From NCBI GenBank assembly GCA_002692065.1, contig NZJX01000011.1, forward strand, positions 80,920 through 115,554: a stretch of 34,635 nt of DNA. Reading direction: 5' to 3'. This stretch comes from Flavobacteriales bacterium. Its GTDB lineage: Bacteria > Bacteroidota > Bacteroidia > Flavobacteriales > UBA7430. Under the pieces are notes generated by a model. It did no database searches, had not been told where the DNA came from, and worked only from the letters and a program-made list of their open reading frames with translations. The position numbers were made by a program, and so were the translations under genes. Below, in pieces: positions 25,673 to 34,531 of this stretch (the first letter of the stretch is position 1; the number at the start of each line of letters is the position of its first letter).

Positions 25673-26587
25673 ATGAAATTTAAAATTTTATCCATTATTA
25701 GTATTTTCTCATTCATCAATTTGCATTCTCAAAATATATATGAAAATTTTGAAAATTATACACCTGGTAGCTTAATTGCGGAAACATCAAATGGTGTGTG
25801 GGTTACTTGGTTAAATAATCCAGGCTCTGAGGAAGATACTCCGGTAAGTTCTGCTGTTTCTTTTGGAGGGCAAAACTCTATGCTCGTTCAACAAACTGCT
25901 GCAGCTGGAGGAACAACAGATATTGTTCTTCCATTAGGCGGTGCGTCAAGTGGTATTTGGAATCTTTCATTCATGATGTTTATTGAAGCAGATTTTGGTG
26001 GATATTTTAATATTCTTCATCAATTTATTGGTGCTCAAGGTAACAATTGGGCATTTGAAGTATACTTTTCTCAGGATGGTACTGGATATATTGATGTTGA
26101 CGCTGCAACTCAAATAAACTTTGAATATCCTAACGCTTCATGGTTTAGGGTTCAACTTTCCATTGATATGGAATCCGATTTAATTGTGCCTTCGTTTAAT
26201 GGAATAGAATCTCAGTCTTTTACATGGAGTAATGGTTCTGCTGGGCCATCTTCTGTTTTAGATGGTTTGAACTTCTATGCAGCTGCACCAGCTGGAGAAT
26301 CTGCATTGTACTATATAGACGATGTAAGATTATCTGAAAGTAATCTTAATATTGATAAAAGTTTGGAAACAAATAATAATTTTTATATCTATAATGAAAC
26401 TATCAACTTTAAAGATAAAAGTTTAATAGGATTAAAATATAGTATATTAAATTCGATTGGATCTTTAATTTATCATGGTAAAATAATTGACCAGAAAATT
26501 AAGCTAAACTTAAGTAATGGAATCTATTTTCTAATTGTTGAAACTCAAAATGGTGATATGATAACTAATAAATTTTATTCAAATTAA
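25673..26587 (+). CDS. Secreted jelly-roll-like protein with T9SS-type C-terminal tail
   Basis: A 304-residue protein with signal peptide MKFKILSIISIFSFINLHSQ. The mature part begins NIYENFENYTPGSLIAETSN and is beta-rich, with repeated Gly/Ser/Trp and the ending LDGLNFYAAAPAGESALYYI then DDVRL (to about residue 221). This pattern is common in concanavalin-like or family-16-like jelly-roll modules of surface proteins. The C-terminus (about 228-304; IGSLIYHGKIIDQKIKLNLS, then NGIYFLIVETQNG) matches a type A T9SS sorting domain, so export by T9SS is inferred. Its codons are less AT-rich than the neighbours'. Catalytic residues are not recognisable; binding or structural roles are open. Confidence 0.78.
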   Translation: MKFKILSIISIFSFINLHSQNIYENFENYTPGSLIAETSNGVWVTWLNNPGSEEDTPVSSAVSFGGQNSMLVQQTAAAGGTTDIVLPLGGASSGIWNLSFMMFIEADFGGYFNILHQFIGAQGNNWAFEVYFSQDGTGYIDVDAATQINFEYPNASWFRVQLSIDMESDLIVPSFNGIESQSFTWSNGSAGPSSVLDGLNFYAAAPAGESALYYIDDVRLSESNLNIDKSLETNNNFYIYNETINFKDKSLIGLKYSILNSIGSLIYHGKIIDQKIKLNLSNGIYFLIVETQNGDMITNKFYSN

Positions 26588-26591
26588 TTAT

Positions 26592-28460
26592 TTACCGCCC
26601 CATATATATTAATAATACAGAAATATCAGATGGTGAAACACCAGAAATTCTAGAAGCTTGAGCAATTGTTTTAGGTCTAATATCATTTAACTTTTGTTTG
26701 GCTTCCGATGATAATGATGATAATTTTGAATATATAAAATCTTTTGGTATTGAGATATTTTCTAATCTATTAATTTTCTTCACATTAATTTCCTCTCTTT
26801 CAATGTATCCCTGATATTTTATTTGAATGAATGCTTGGTCTAGTGCTTCCTTATTAAATCCATTAGACTTAATAAATGACTTTACTTCATTAATTTCTTT
26901 TGCCTTATCAAAATCCATTTCAGGGCGAGATATTATTTTTTTTAATTTATCTTTTTGATTAATTGGACTTGAATTAATTTTATTCAGTATTGTATTAATT
27001 GAATCAGGGTTAACTGAGGTGATATTCAAATATTTAATAAACTTATTAAAATAATTTATTTTGTTAGTAAATACATCATATCTATAATCTTTTACAAGTC
27101 CTATTTCTCTTCCTAATTCTGTTAATCTAAGGTCTGCATTATCTTGTCTCAATAAAATTCTATACTCAGCTCTCGAAGTAAACATTCTATATGGTTCTTC
27201 AGTCCCTTTTGTTATTAAATCATCAATTAATACACCAATATATGCTTCTGAACGTTTTAAAATAAACTCTGGTTTATTTTTCAAACTTAGGGCGGCATTA
27301 ATCCCGGCAATGAATCCTTGACATGCTGCTTCCTCATAACCGGTAGTTCCATTGATTTGTCCAGCCAAGTATAAACCTTTAACCAACTTGGTCTCTAAAG
27401 TATGATTTAGCTGAGTCGGAGGAAAATAATCATATTCAATTGCATAACCAGGTCTAAGCATTTTAACATTTTCAAAACCTTTTAATTTTTTTAATGCATT
27501 GTACTGGACCTCCTCAGGAAGGGAAGTATTAAATCCATTTACATAGATTTCACTGGTATTCCAACCTTCTGGCTCAACAAAAATCTGATGACGATTTTTT
27601 TCTGAAAATCTAACTATTTTATCTTCAATAGATGGGCAATACCTAGGACCACTTCCTTGAAATTTCCCATTAAACATAGGTGATCTATTAAACCCAGTCT
27701 TCAAAGTTTCATGAACTTCGTTTGAAGTGTAAGTAATAAAACATGACTTCTGTTTCTTAATTTTTTTTAAGTTCAAAAAAGAAAAACCTGATATGTCATT
27801 ATCGCCTAACTGCTCCTCAAATAAGTTATAATCTAGCGATCTTCCGTCTACTCTGGGTGGAGTTCCTGTCTTCATTCTGCCTGACTCAAAACCTAACTCT
27901 TTTAAATTTTCTGTAATCCCAATAGATTTTCTTTCACCCATTCTGCCTCCTCCAAAGTTTTTGTCACCAATATGAATTAATCCATTTAAGAATGTACCAT
28001 TAGTTAAAATTACTTTATTAGCAAATACTTTTACCCCTAAGCTAGTTTGTACTCCAATTATTCTATTTTCTTTAACCATTAAATTTACAACCGTATCTTG
28101 CCAAAAGAACAAATTCACTATTGATTCCAATATCTCTCTCCATTTTAATGCAAACAACTTTCTATCTGACTGAGCTCTTGGGCTCCACATTGCAGGACCT
28201 TTCGATTTGTTGAGCATTTTAAACTGAATCATTGTTTCATCTGTTACAACACCCGAGTACCCCCCCAAAGAATCAATCTCTCTAATTATCTGCCCCTTAG
28301 CAATTCCCCCCATCGCGGGATTACAAGACATATGGGCAATGGTATCCATATTCATGGTTATAAGTAGAGTTTTTATACCTAAATTTGCTGCCGCTGCTGC
28401 TGCCTCACAGCCTGAATGCCCCGCGCCAACAACAATTAAATCATATTTAAATTCTAACAT
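26592..28460 (-). CDS. mnmG: tRNA uridine-5-carboxymethylaminomethyl modification enzyme MnmG (GidA)
   Basis: An FAD enzyme that, with MnmE, places the carboxymethylaminomethyl group on wobble U34 of several tRNAs. Starting at ATG 28460 gives 622 residues. Visible motifs are the Rossmann [34 protein letters not shown] with the conserved Cys, [30 protein letters not shown] with the second conserved Cys, [32 protein letters not shown], and the C-terminal [20 protein letters not shown]. An ATG 24 bases upstream (28484) would add MFHVEPKT, whose codons form the parS-like palindrome. The shorter start aligns better with other MnmG proteins, so it is preferred. Confidence 0.97.
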   Translation of the reverse strand: MLEFKYDLIVVGAGHSGCEAAAAAANLGIKTLLITMNMDTIAHMSCNPAMGGIAKGQIIREIDSLGGYSGVVTDETMIQFKMLNKSKGPAMWSPRAQSDRKLFALKWREILESIVNLFFWQDTVVNLMVKENRIIGVQTSLGVKVFANKVILTNGTFLNGLIHIGDKNFGGGRMGERKSIGITENLKELGFESGRMKTGTPPRVDGRSLDYNLFEEQLGDNDISGFSFLNLKKIKKQKSCFITYTSNEVHETLKTGFNRSPMFNGKFQGSGPRYCPSIEDKIVRFSEKNRHQIFVEPEGWNTSEIYVNGFNTSLPEEVQYNALKKLKGFENVKMLRPGYAIEYDYFPPTQLNHTLETKLVKGLYLAGQINGTTGYEEAACQGFIAGINAALSLKNKPEFILKRSEAYIGVLIDDLITKGTEEPYRMFTSRAEYRILLRQDNADLRLTELGREIGLVKDYRYDVFTNKINYFNKFIKYLNITSVNPDSINTILNKINSSPINQKDKLKKIISRPEMDFDKAKEINEVKSFIKSNGFNKEALDQAFIQIKYQGYIEREEINVKKINRLENISIPKDFIYSKLSSLSSEAKQKLNDIRPKTIAQASRISGVSPSDISVLLIYMGR

Positions 28461-28464
28461 AGTC

Positions 28465-28896
28465 TTAGGTTCCACGTGGAACAAAATTATTAAAATATTT
28501 ATTTATATACTCATCTTCTTTTAATTTCATTGACTTTTTTTCTCCGTAATTTTTATCATTATAGCCACATAAATGTAACACTCCATGAACTATCACCCTT
28601 ATCAATTCAACATTCTCATCTGTATTATAAGTTCTTGAGTTATCCAAAACCCTACTAATGCTAATGTATATTTCTCCTTCAATTTGACTAGAGGAGTAAT
28701 TAAATGATATAACATCAGTATAAAAATCATGATCTAAAAATTTATTATTTATTTTTAATAAAAAGTTGTCATCACAGAAAATAAAGTTTATATATTTTAT
28801 TTTTACATTTTCTTTTATCAACATGAAATCTATAAGTTTTTTAATATGTTTTTTTCTTTTCAAATTGAAATTTGCTTCAATAAAAAAATTAATCAT
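28465..28896 (-). CDS. ybeY: Endoribonuclease YbeY (rRNA maturation / quality control)
   Basis: A 143-residue metal-dependent RNase for 16S rRNA 3' maturation and ribosome quality control. Conserved parts are [18 protein letters not shown] (about 50-67), [10 protein letters not shown], and the metal site [16 protein letters not shown]. In most bacteria this reads HGxLHLxGYDH with three His. Here H104 and H108 are kept, and the third ligand position is Asp114, a substitution that I recall from Bacteroidota YbeY proteins. The tail NNFVPRGT is encoded by the parS-like palindrome. It follows the DUF4175 gene with a 10-base gap and runs directly into mnmG. Confidence 0.93.
   Translation of the reverse strand: MINFFIEANFNLKRKKHIKKLIDFMLIKENVKIKYINFIFCDDNFLLKINNKFLDHDFYTDVISFNYSSSQIEGEIYISISRVLDNSRTYNTDENVELIRVIVHGVLHLCGYNDKNYGEKKSMKLKEDEYINKYFNNFVPRGT
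28469..28482. promoter_or_regulatory. parS-like palindrome (ParB binding site candidate)
   Basis: GTTCCACGTGGAAC is a perfect 14-bp palindrome, very GC-rich for this DNA, centred on CACGTG like the general parS consensus (TGTTTCACGTGAAACA; the two C/G substitutions keep the symmetry). It encodes the last residues VPRGT of YbeY and, in the other frame, FHVEP ahead of MnmG. parS sites cluster near oriC, and mnmG genes are often origin-proximal. I noticed no second CACGTG-centred site in the window. Confidence 0.72.
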
Positions 28897-28906
28897 AGTA
28901 TTATAT

Positions 28907-31900
28907 TTAATAGAGCTTGATTTTTTTAAAATATTCTTTTGCTTTTAATTTAAAATATGGATTGAGTTCCAAAGGAATAGATTCAAGCAACTCACCTTGA
29001 TTTAACTTTTCCAATTTCTTTTTTATTATTAAATCTTCAATTTCCTGGGGAATTTGGTTAGCCTCATTTGATTCTCTAATTTTATCTTCACCTCTCTGAT
29101 TTAAAGAATTTTCGGCATCTAATAATTTTTGCATTATTTTATTTTGTCTACTAATAGTAGTATTAGATATATCATTATTTGATATTTCTTGTTCTGTTTT
29201 TTCCATATTATCAATTATATCTCTTATTTTATCATCAAAATCATCGATATTATTGCCTGATTCTTCTGACATTTCCTTAAGGTATTTTTTTATCATTTCC
29301 TGTTTTGATAACATTTCGGATAACCCTTTGTTATTTGGTTTGTTTAAATTCAAATCTTTATAAGATTGTAGCTTTTTCATTAACTCCTTTTGTAGCTTTT
29401 TCATATCTGACATAGACGGTTGTCCGCTACCTGGCTTATCACATTGTTGATCTCCAGGTGTTTTTTTAGCAATATCCTGTTGCATAGATTCTAGAATGTC
29501 ACTTAACATAACTGCTAAATTATTAGCTGATGTCATAATAAGCTGTTGTTTGGAAGTTGCTTGATTGGTTTGTCTCTCGGATAGAAACCCCAGAGTTAAG
29601 TTTAAATTTCTATTAATTTTACTTATTTGCCTATTAACTTCAGATTCAATTTGGGGTTGCCTTAAACTTAGGGCATACAGAGAATCTTGTATAATTTTTG
29701 AGTCCTCTCTTAGTTTGTTTTGCTTATGAATTAAATCAACGTATTTGGGATCATCCTTGTCAATTTTGTTAAACTCATAAATTAATTCTTCTTCTGTAAA
29801 TGAAAATTTGATAAGATTGTCCAAAATCTGCCTTAGAAGAGTCATATCCTCATAGTTAGACTCAATATTTAAATCACTATTAATTTTTTTTAGACTATTA
29901 ATCATTTCATTGAGATTTTTTAAAGTTTGATTTTGAGATTTTGATAATTTTTTCTTGTTTAAATTTTTTGAATAATTTTTGCTTTGATTAAGTAAAGTAT
30001 CTAATTTTTGATTGGTCTCCTCTATTTTATCGAGGTTTTCCTTATTTTTTAATTCTGAGTTTAATTTCAATAAATCCTTAAAGTTTTTATTAAAGTTATT
30101 TTTATCGTTTAATAAACTTGATTGTTTTTGTGAAATTTCATCAAAGTCTTTCTTATTAATTGAATCATTTATTAGATATTCATTTTGTTTAGAGATCATA
30201 TTCTCTAATTTTTCTAATACGTCTTCAATTGACTTTCGAAATTCAAATTTTTTCAATATTTCAATATTTCTATTTAATTCTTTTTCTAAATCTTCGTTGC
30301 TTAGCTGTATTTGATCTATTTTATTTAATAATTTATTTTTATCTAAATTTTGCATCATTTTTTTTATTTCATCCATCATTTTAATCATTTCATCAGTTAA
30401 AATTTTGTCCAACAAACTCTGAACCTGAGAGAGTTTTTGGCTTATATTTTTATCGTATACATTTGTATTATTTATTTTTGAATTATTTATTTTATTTAAT
30501 TCTGAAATTTTTGACAAGTTTTCAGTTATTTTTTTTTGTTTCTCAAACACATTTTGAACCTCTTGTTTATCGTTCCATGTCAAATTTTTATTATTCAACA
30601 TATTCATCATTAAGTCATTATAATCGTTTTTTAATTGTGAAGTTAATTCAAGTGTTTCATCTAGCTTATTTAAAATGTTTTCTGAAGCCTTCTTAATTGA
30701 ACTTTTTATGTTTTGGTTACTGATATTATCTAACTGAAAGGTTTTACTTCTAGACAATTTATATCCATTTAGCTCATCATTATCATAAAGATTAAAATAA
30801 TATTGGAAAACAGGGTTTTTGAAATTTTTCAAATCAGGTAGCTCAAAGAGAAGATAAAAATTATCATAATTTAAATCTTTTTTAATATCAATTTGTATGG
30901 TACTATCCCAATTACTTCGTAAATCTTTTATAACATATTCGAATTTTGAAAACCCATAATCATCCTTAATAAATCCATTAAAAAAAAATTTATTAGAGTT
31001 CGTGGAGTCGATAAATTGCTCCAATTCTACCTCAGGGTATTTATCAGGAACTACATCAATTTCATAATTAATATTATTAGACTGAATTATGGATTTATTT
31101 GAGGGTATTATTGAATAGTTAAATGAATTTTTTGGATTAAATTTGAAGGAAAATAAGTTTGATTCTATTTGATTAGAGTCATGATTTATTTCATCTATTA
31201 AAACATGTATTTTATCACTATTTTGTGTAGTTAGATCCCATTGTAATTGAGTTCCATAAGGAATGTTAGTTGATCCTACATTCTTTAATGTTATATTTTT
31301 TTTGTTTATGTAATTTGGAAAACTTAGGAAAAGATTAAAATTTAATAACTGGGGTTCAGGTATAACAATTATACTGTAATTATTAGAATAATAATTTTTT
31401 GAATAAAGGTTGAAATTAATATCTTTTTGAATATTAATAAAGTTATAATTAAATAAATTTGTGTTATTTTTTAACATTTTAACATTATTATTATTAAAAT
31501 TGATAAAAAGTTCATCTGGAAATTTTTCTCCATTAAATTTAACTTGTAAATTGAAACTGGAGTTTTGGATAGCTGTCAGGGAGTCATTTATAATTTCTAG
31601 TGAAAAAGGCAAAGGCTTAACATATTTAGTTTCATAATCTATAATCCTGTATGCACTTTCTGTAATAAGTTCTTGCCTCCCAGATGCAAAAAAAATAAAA
31701 AAGATTAAAAAAGGAATGGCCAGATACTTTAAAAGGTATTTATGTTCGCTAAAATTAATAGCATTATTAAATTTAAAGTTTTTTAGTTCTAGTGTTTTTT
31801 GTTGGATACAAGCTTCAATTAATTCTACATTATCACTCTTTTGATTATTTAGTTGAATTACATTTAATAGTTTATCGGATATTTCTGAAAAATGCGAACC

Positions 31901-32194
31901 AATTATCCTGGACGCTTCTTCGTCAGATAGCCTTTTACCAATATTAAATATTTTCAATAATGGTATTATTATCAAGAAAAATAAAATTAGAAAAAATAAA
32001 ATTATAATCGTATAAAATAATATGTATCTATAAATCTGATCGAACCAAAAAGCGGATTCTAATAAAGAAAAAATAATTAAAGAGGAGGTAATTAATATTA
32101 AGCTCAAAATTAATCCTTTTAAAATTAAATTTTGATAATATTTAGTAATGAAATTAGATAGTTTAGAAATTAAACTTTCGTAGGAACTCAACAT
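28907..32194 (-). CDS. Large DUF4175-family membrane protein
   Basis: A 1095-residue protein. Two transmembrane helices near the N-terminus (about 27-45 and 56-78) flank a short loop, and a third lies at about 153-171 (YLAIPFLIFFIFFASGRQ). A beta-rich extracytoplasmic region (about 180-500) follows. The rest, to about residue 1080, is mostly coiled coil rich in Lys, Asn, Gln and Glu, with a Gln/Gly/Pro/Ser linker around GDQQCDKPGSGQPSMSDMKK. The start GKRLSDEEASRIIGSHFSEI, then SDKLLNVIQL, is typical of DUF4175. The function is unknown. It heads the ybeY-mnmG operon, an arrangement I recall from other flavobacteria, and is likely an envelope scaffold. Confidence 0.85.
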   Translation of the reverse strand: MLSSYESLISKLSNFITKYYQNLILKGLILSLILITSSLIIFSLLESAFWFDQIYRYILFYTIIILFFLILFFLIIIPLLKIFNIGKRLSDEEASRIIGSHFSEISDKLLNVIQLNNQKSDNVELIEACIQQKTLELKNFKFNNAINFSEHKYLLKYLAIPFLIFFIFFASGRQELITESAYRIIDYETKYVKPLPFSLEIINDSLTAIQNSSFNLQVKFNGEKFPDELFINFNNNNVKMLKNNTNLFNYNFINIQKDINFNLYSKNYYSNNYSIIVIPEPQLLNFNLFLSFPNYINKKNITLKNVGSTNIPYGTQLQWDLTTQNSDKIHVLIDEINHDSNQIESNLFSFKFNPKNSFNYSIIPSNKSIIQSNNINYEIDVVPDKYPEVELEQFIDSTNSNKFFFNGFIKDDYGFSKFEYVIKDLRSNWDSTIQIDIKKDLNYDNFYLLFELPDLKNFKNPVFQYYFNLYDNDELNGYKLSRSKTFQLDNISNQNIKSSIKKASENILNKLDETLELTSQLKNDYNDLMMNMLNNKNLTWNDKQEVQNVFEKQKKITENLSKISELNKINNSKINNTNVYDKNISQKLSQVQSLLDKILTDEMIKMMDEIKKMMQNLDKNKLLNKIDQIQLSNEDLEKELNRNIEILKKFEFRKSIEDVLEKLENMISKQNEYLINDSINKKDFDEISQKQSSLLNDKNNFNKNFKDLLKLNSELKNKENLDKIEETNQKLDTLLNQSKNYSKNLNKKKLSKSQNQTLKNLNEMINSLKKINSDLNIESNYEDMTLLRQILDNLIKFSFTEEELIYEFNKIDKDDPKYVDLIHKQNKLREDSKIIQDSLYALSLRQPQIESEVNRQISKINRNLNLTLGFLSERQTNQATSKQQLIMTSANNLAVMLSDILESMQQDIAKKTPGDQQCDKPGSGQPSMSDMKKLQKELMKKLQSYKDLNLNKPNNKGLSEMLSKQEMIKKYLKEMSEESGNNIDDFDDKIRDIIDNMEKTEQEISNNDISNTTISRQNKIMQKLLDAENSLNQRGEDKIRESNEANQIPQEIEDLIIKKKLEKLNQGELLESIPLELNPYFKLKAKEYFKKIKLY

Positions 32195-32284
32195 AAAAAA
32201 AAATTAGAAAATTAATATTTCGTCATTCATCCAATAAAAATAAAATATAATTTAATTTAAAACTATTAATAAACTAAATTAGCA

Positions 32285-32292
32285 CAAAAATA
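32285..32292 (-). promoter_or_regulatory. Putative promoter -7 element (TATTTTTG) for the DUF4175-ybeY-mnmG operon
   Basis: On the minus strand TATTTTTG fits TAnnTTTG and lies about 90 bases before the DUF4175 start. The downstream bases GTGC resemble those after the atpB element (AGCAC). There is no clear -33 TTG at the correct spacing. The region 32195-32320 is otherwise featureless AT-rich DNA shared with the divergent gltX. Confidence 0.4.
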
Positions 32293-32320
32293 CAATGAAT
32301 TTACTTTAATATAATAAACT

Positions 32321-33832
32321 ATGTCAAAAAATGAGGTTAGAGTTAGGTTTGCGCCAAGCCCGACAGGCCCTCTCCATATTGGTGGTGTTAGAACTGCTCT
32401 ATATAACTACTTATTTGCAAGAAAAAACAATGGGAAATTCTTATTGAGAATTGAAGATACTGATCAAAATAGATTAATAAATGGCGCAGAAAAATATATT
32501 ATCGACTCATTAAAGTGGTGTAAAATTGAAATTGATGAAGGAGTTTCTATTGGAGGGGAATTTGGTCCTTATAAACAATCCCAGCGAAAGGATATTTATA
32601 AAAAGTATGTTTTTAATTTAATCAAAAATAATAAAGCATATTATGCATTTGATTCAAATGAAGAATTAAATACTATGAGATCAAATTTAAAAAAGGAGGG
32701 TAAAGCAGCGCCTCAGTATAATAGCATATCGAGATCTAGAATGAAAAACTCTCTAACTCTATCTTCAAAAGAAGTTGAAGAAAGATTAAAACGGGGTGAC
32801 AAGTATGTAATTAGAATTCTGATTCCAAGAAATCAAGAAATAAAATTTAAAGACGAAATAAGAGGCTGGGTATCTGTAAATTCGAGTAGCATTGATGATA
32901 AAGTATTATATAAATCTGATGGGATGCCCACTTATCACTTAGCAAATGTAGTTGATGATTACTTGATGAAAATATCGCATGTCATTCGTGGTGAAGAGTG
33001 GTTGCCTTCAGCTCCACTACATATTCTACTTTATCAATATCTAGGTTGGGAGACCGAAACTCCTAATTTTGCTCACTTGCCTCTTATTTTAAGACCAGAC
33101 GGTCAAGGAAAATTATCAAAAAGAGACGGTGATAAATATGGGTTTCCTGTCTTCCCAATTAGCTGGGATCAAAATGACAAAAACTTTAGAGGCTATAAAG
33201 AGTTTGGATTCTCCCCTGACGCCTTCAATAATATGTTGGCATTATTGGGTTGGAACCCCGGAAATAATAATGAAATTTTCAATATGAATGAGCTTATTGA
33301 AAATTTTTCTCTAGGAAGAGTAAATAAGGCCGGGGCTAAATTTGATTTCAAAAAAACAGTCTGGTTCAATGAACAACATTTAAAAAAAATGAGTGGTGAA
33401 GAAATAATTAAAAACTTTGATTCAGGTTTATTAAAAAGTTTCAAAAGGGAATACTTAATATCGGTTGCAAATTTAATCAAAGAAAGAGCAAAATTTGTTA
33501 ATGAAGTTGAAGTTGAAGGAAAGTATTTTTTTGAAAAACCTAAGATTTATGATGAAAAGTTGATTAAAAAAAAATGGAATGATGACAATAAATTTTTAAT
33601 TAAAGAACTTTTATTTGAAATAACTAATATTGAAGTTTTTTCCGCAAATAATATCTCTAAATGTTTTAATGATTTTTTAAACAAAAAAAATCTAAATTTT
33701 GGAGAAATAATGCCTATTTTGAGAGTAATAGTCTCAGGAATAAAATTTGGTCCACCTTTAAACGAAATATTTTTTTTATTAGGGAAAAAAGAAATAATTA
33801 GTAGAATAAAATTTGCATTAAAGAATATTTAA
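32321..33832 (+). CDS. gltX: Glutamate--tRNA ligase
   Basis: A 503-residue class I synthetase charging tRNA(Glu), and probably tRNA(Gln), with glutamate for the GatCAB pathway (gatA is in this window). The HIGH-type motif is in RFAPSPTGPLHIGGVRTALY. Later signatures are LRIEDTDQNR, GMPTYHLANVVDD, HVIRGEEWLPSAPLHILLYQ, and the KMSKS-type KLSKRDGDKYG near residue 265. The C-terminal helical anticodon-binding domain follows. Length is normal. It is the first gene of a plus-strand unit with folB, three bases later. Confidence 0.98.
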   Translation: MSKNEVRVRFAPSPTGPLHIGGVRTALYNYLFARKNNGKFLLRIEDTDQNRLINGAEKYIIDSLKWCKIEIDEGVSIGGEFGPYKQSQRKDIYKKYVFNLIKNNKAYYAFDSNEELNTMRSNLKKEGKAAPQYNSISRSRMKNSLTLSSKEVEERLKRGDKYVIRILIPRNQEIKFKDEIRGWVSVNSSSIDDKVLYKSDGMPTYHLANVVDDYLMKISHVIRGEEWLPSAPLHILLYQYLGWETETPNFAHLPLILRPDGQGKLSKRDGDKYGFPVFPISWDQNDKNFRGYKEFGFSPDAFNNMLALLGWNPGNNNEIFNMNELIENFSLGRVNKAGAKFDFKKTVWFNEQHLKKMSGEEIIKNFDSGLLKSFKREYLISVANLIKERAKFVNEVEVEGKYFFEKPKIYDEKLIKKKWNDDNKFLIKELLFEITNIEVFSANNISKCFNDFLNKKNLNFGEIMPILRVIVSGIKFGPPLNEIFFLLGKKEIISRIKFALKNI

Positions 33833-33834
33833 TT

Positions 33835-34212
33835 ATGATAGGTAAAATTAAGCTTGAAGAAATAAAATGCTATGGATATCATGGTTGTATGGAGGAAGAG
33901 GGTATACTCGGAACAGAGTACATAGTTAATATTGAACTTGAACTGAACCTAGTAAATTCAATATTAAGTGATAAATTAGAAGATACAGTTGATTATGTAA
34001 AGGTGAATAGTATAGTAAAAAAAGAAATTGATAAAAGGTCAAAGCTAATTGAGACTGTCTGCGGGAAGATAATTAAAAAAATTAATACTGAATTTGAGAA
34101 TTTGATTTCTGTCTTGGTTGAAATTAAAAAAACCTCCCCACCAATAAATGGAAATGTAAAAAATGTTTCTATACAATTGAAATCTAATAAAAACAATATA
34201 ATTAGATTTTAA
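33835..34212 (+). CDS. folB: Dihydroneopterin aldolase
   Basis: A 125-residue enzyme cleaving 7,8-dihydroneopterin to 6-hydroxymethyl-dihydropterin in folate synthesis. Active-site positions are E22 in YGYHGCMEEEG, Y54 in EDTVDYVKV, E73 in SKLIETVCGKI and K99 in IKKTSPPINGNV. All are conserved, and the length is normal. It directly follows gltX, two bases after its stop, so it is co-transcribed. Other folate genes are not in the window. Confidence 0.96.
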   Translation: MIGKIKLEEIKCYGYHGCMEEEGILGTEYIVNIELELNLVNSILSDKLEDTVDYVKVNSIVKKEIDKRSKLIETVCGKIIKKINTEFENLISVLVEIKKTSPPINGNVKNVSIQLKSNKNNIIRF

Positions 34213-34213
34213 T

Positions 34214-34243
34214 TTGACAAAAATCATGAAATTACTAACTTAG
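34214..34243 (+). promoter_or_regulatory. Promoter of tRNA-Cys (TTG-N19-TAACTTAG)
   Basis: TTG at 34214-34216 and TAACTTAG at 34236-34243 are separated by 19 bases, the spacing of Bacteroidota -33/-7 promoters. TAACTTAG differs from TAnnTTTG by one base. It ends 10 bases before the tRNA, giving a short leader. Confidence 0.6.
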
Positions 34244-34253
34244 CCTAATTAAT

Positions 34254-34327
34254 GGTCGGATGGCCGAGTGGCTAGGCAGCGGTCTGCAAAACCGTCTACA
34301 CCAGTTCGAATCTGGTTCCGACCTCCA
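34254..34327 (+). tRNA. tRNA-Cys (anticodon GCA)
   Basis: A 74-base cloverleaf including an encoded CCA. The acceptor is GGTCGGA/TCCGACC with discriminator T, and the D arm is GCC...GGC. The anticodon stem GCGGT/ACCGT encloses loop CTGCAAA with anticodon GCA. The T arm is ACCAG-TTCGAAT-CTGGT. A U discriminator together with GCA is the identity set for cysteine. It reads UGY codons. Confidence 0.97.
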
Positions 34328-34329
34328 AA

Positions 34330-34479
34330 TTAATTTAAAGTTTTAATCCTTTTTAGTAAACTTTTTCTAGAAATAACTAGATTATATTTAATTTTTAAAT
34401 ATCTAATGATTACTGGAACTTTAAATATCTTTTTGTTTTTTTTAGCTTTATTTAAAATAGAATTAATTATATCAACCAT
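34330..34479 (-). CDS. Possible small basic protein, unrecognised
   Basis: ATG at 34479 to a stop at 34330-34332 encodes 49 residues, MVDIINSILNKAKKNKKIFK then VPVIIRYLKIKYNLVISR, ending KSLLKRIKTLN. It is rich in Lys, Ile and Leu and could form one or two amphipathic helices. No family is recognised. The frame is short and its composition is close to the background, so it may be non-coding. In its favour, it fills the gap between tRNA-Cys and the next gene with no internal stops. Confidence 0.3.
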   Translation of the reverse strand: MVDIINSILNKAKKNKKIFKVPVIIRYLKIKYNLVISRKSLLKRIKTLN

Positions 34480-34531
34480 TTTTTTTTATATTAATATATA
34501 AAATTATTGACTAAAAAACAACATAAATACG

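Noticed and set aside
28460-28484. Longer MnmG start at 28484 (adds MFHVEPKT)
   Set aside because: The added residues are fully explained by the palindrome, overlap ybeY, and precede the conserved start of the family. It is possible but less likely than 28460.
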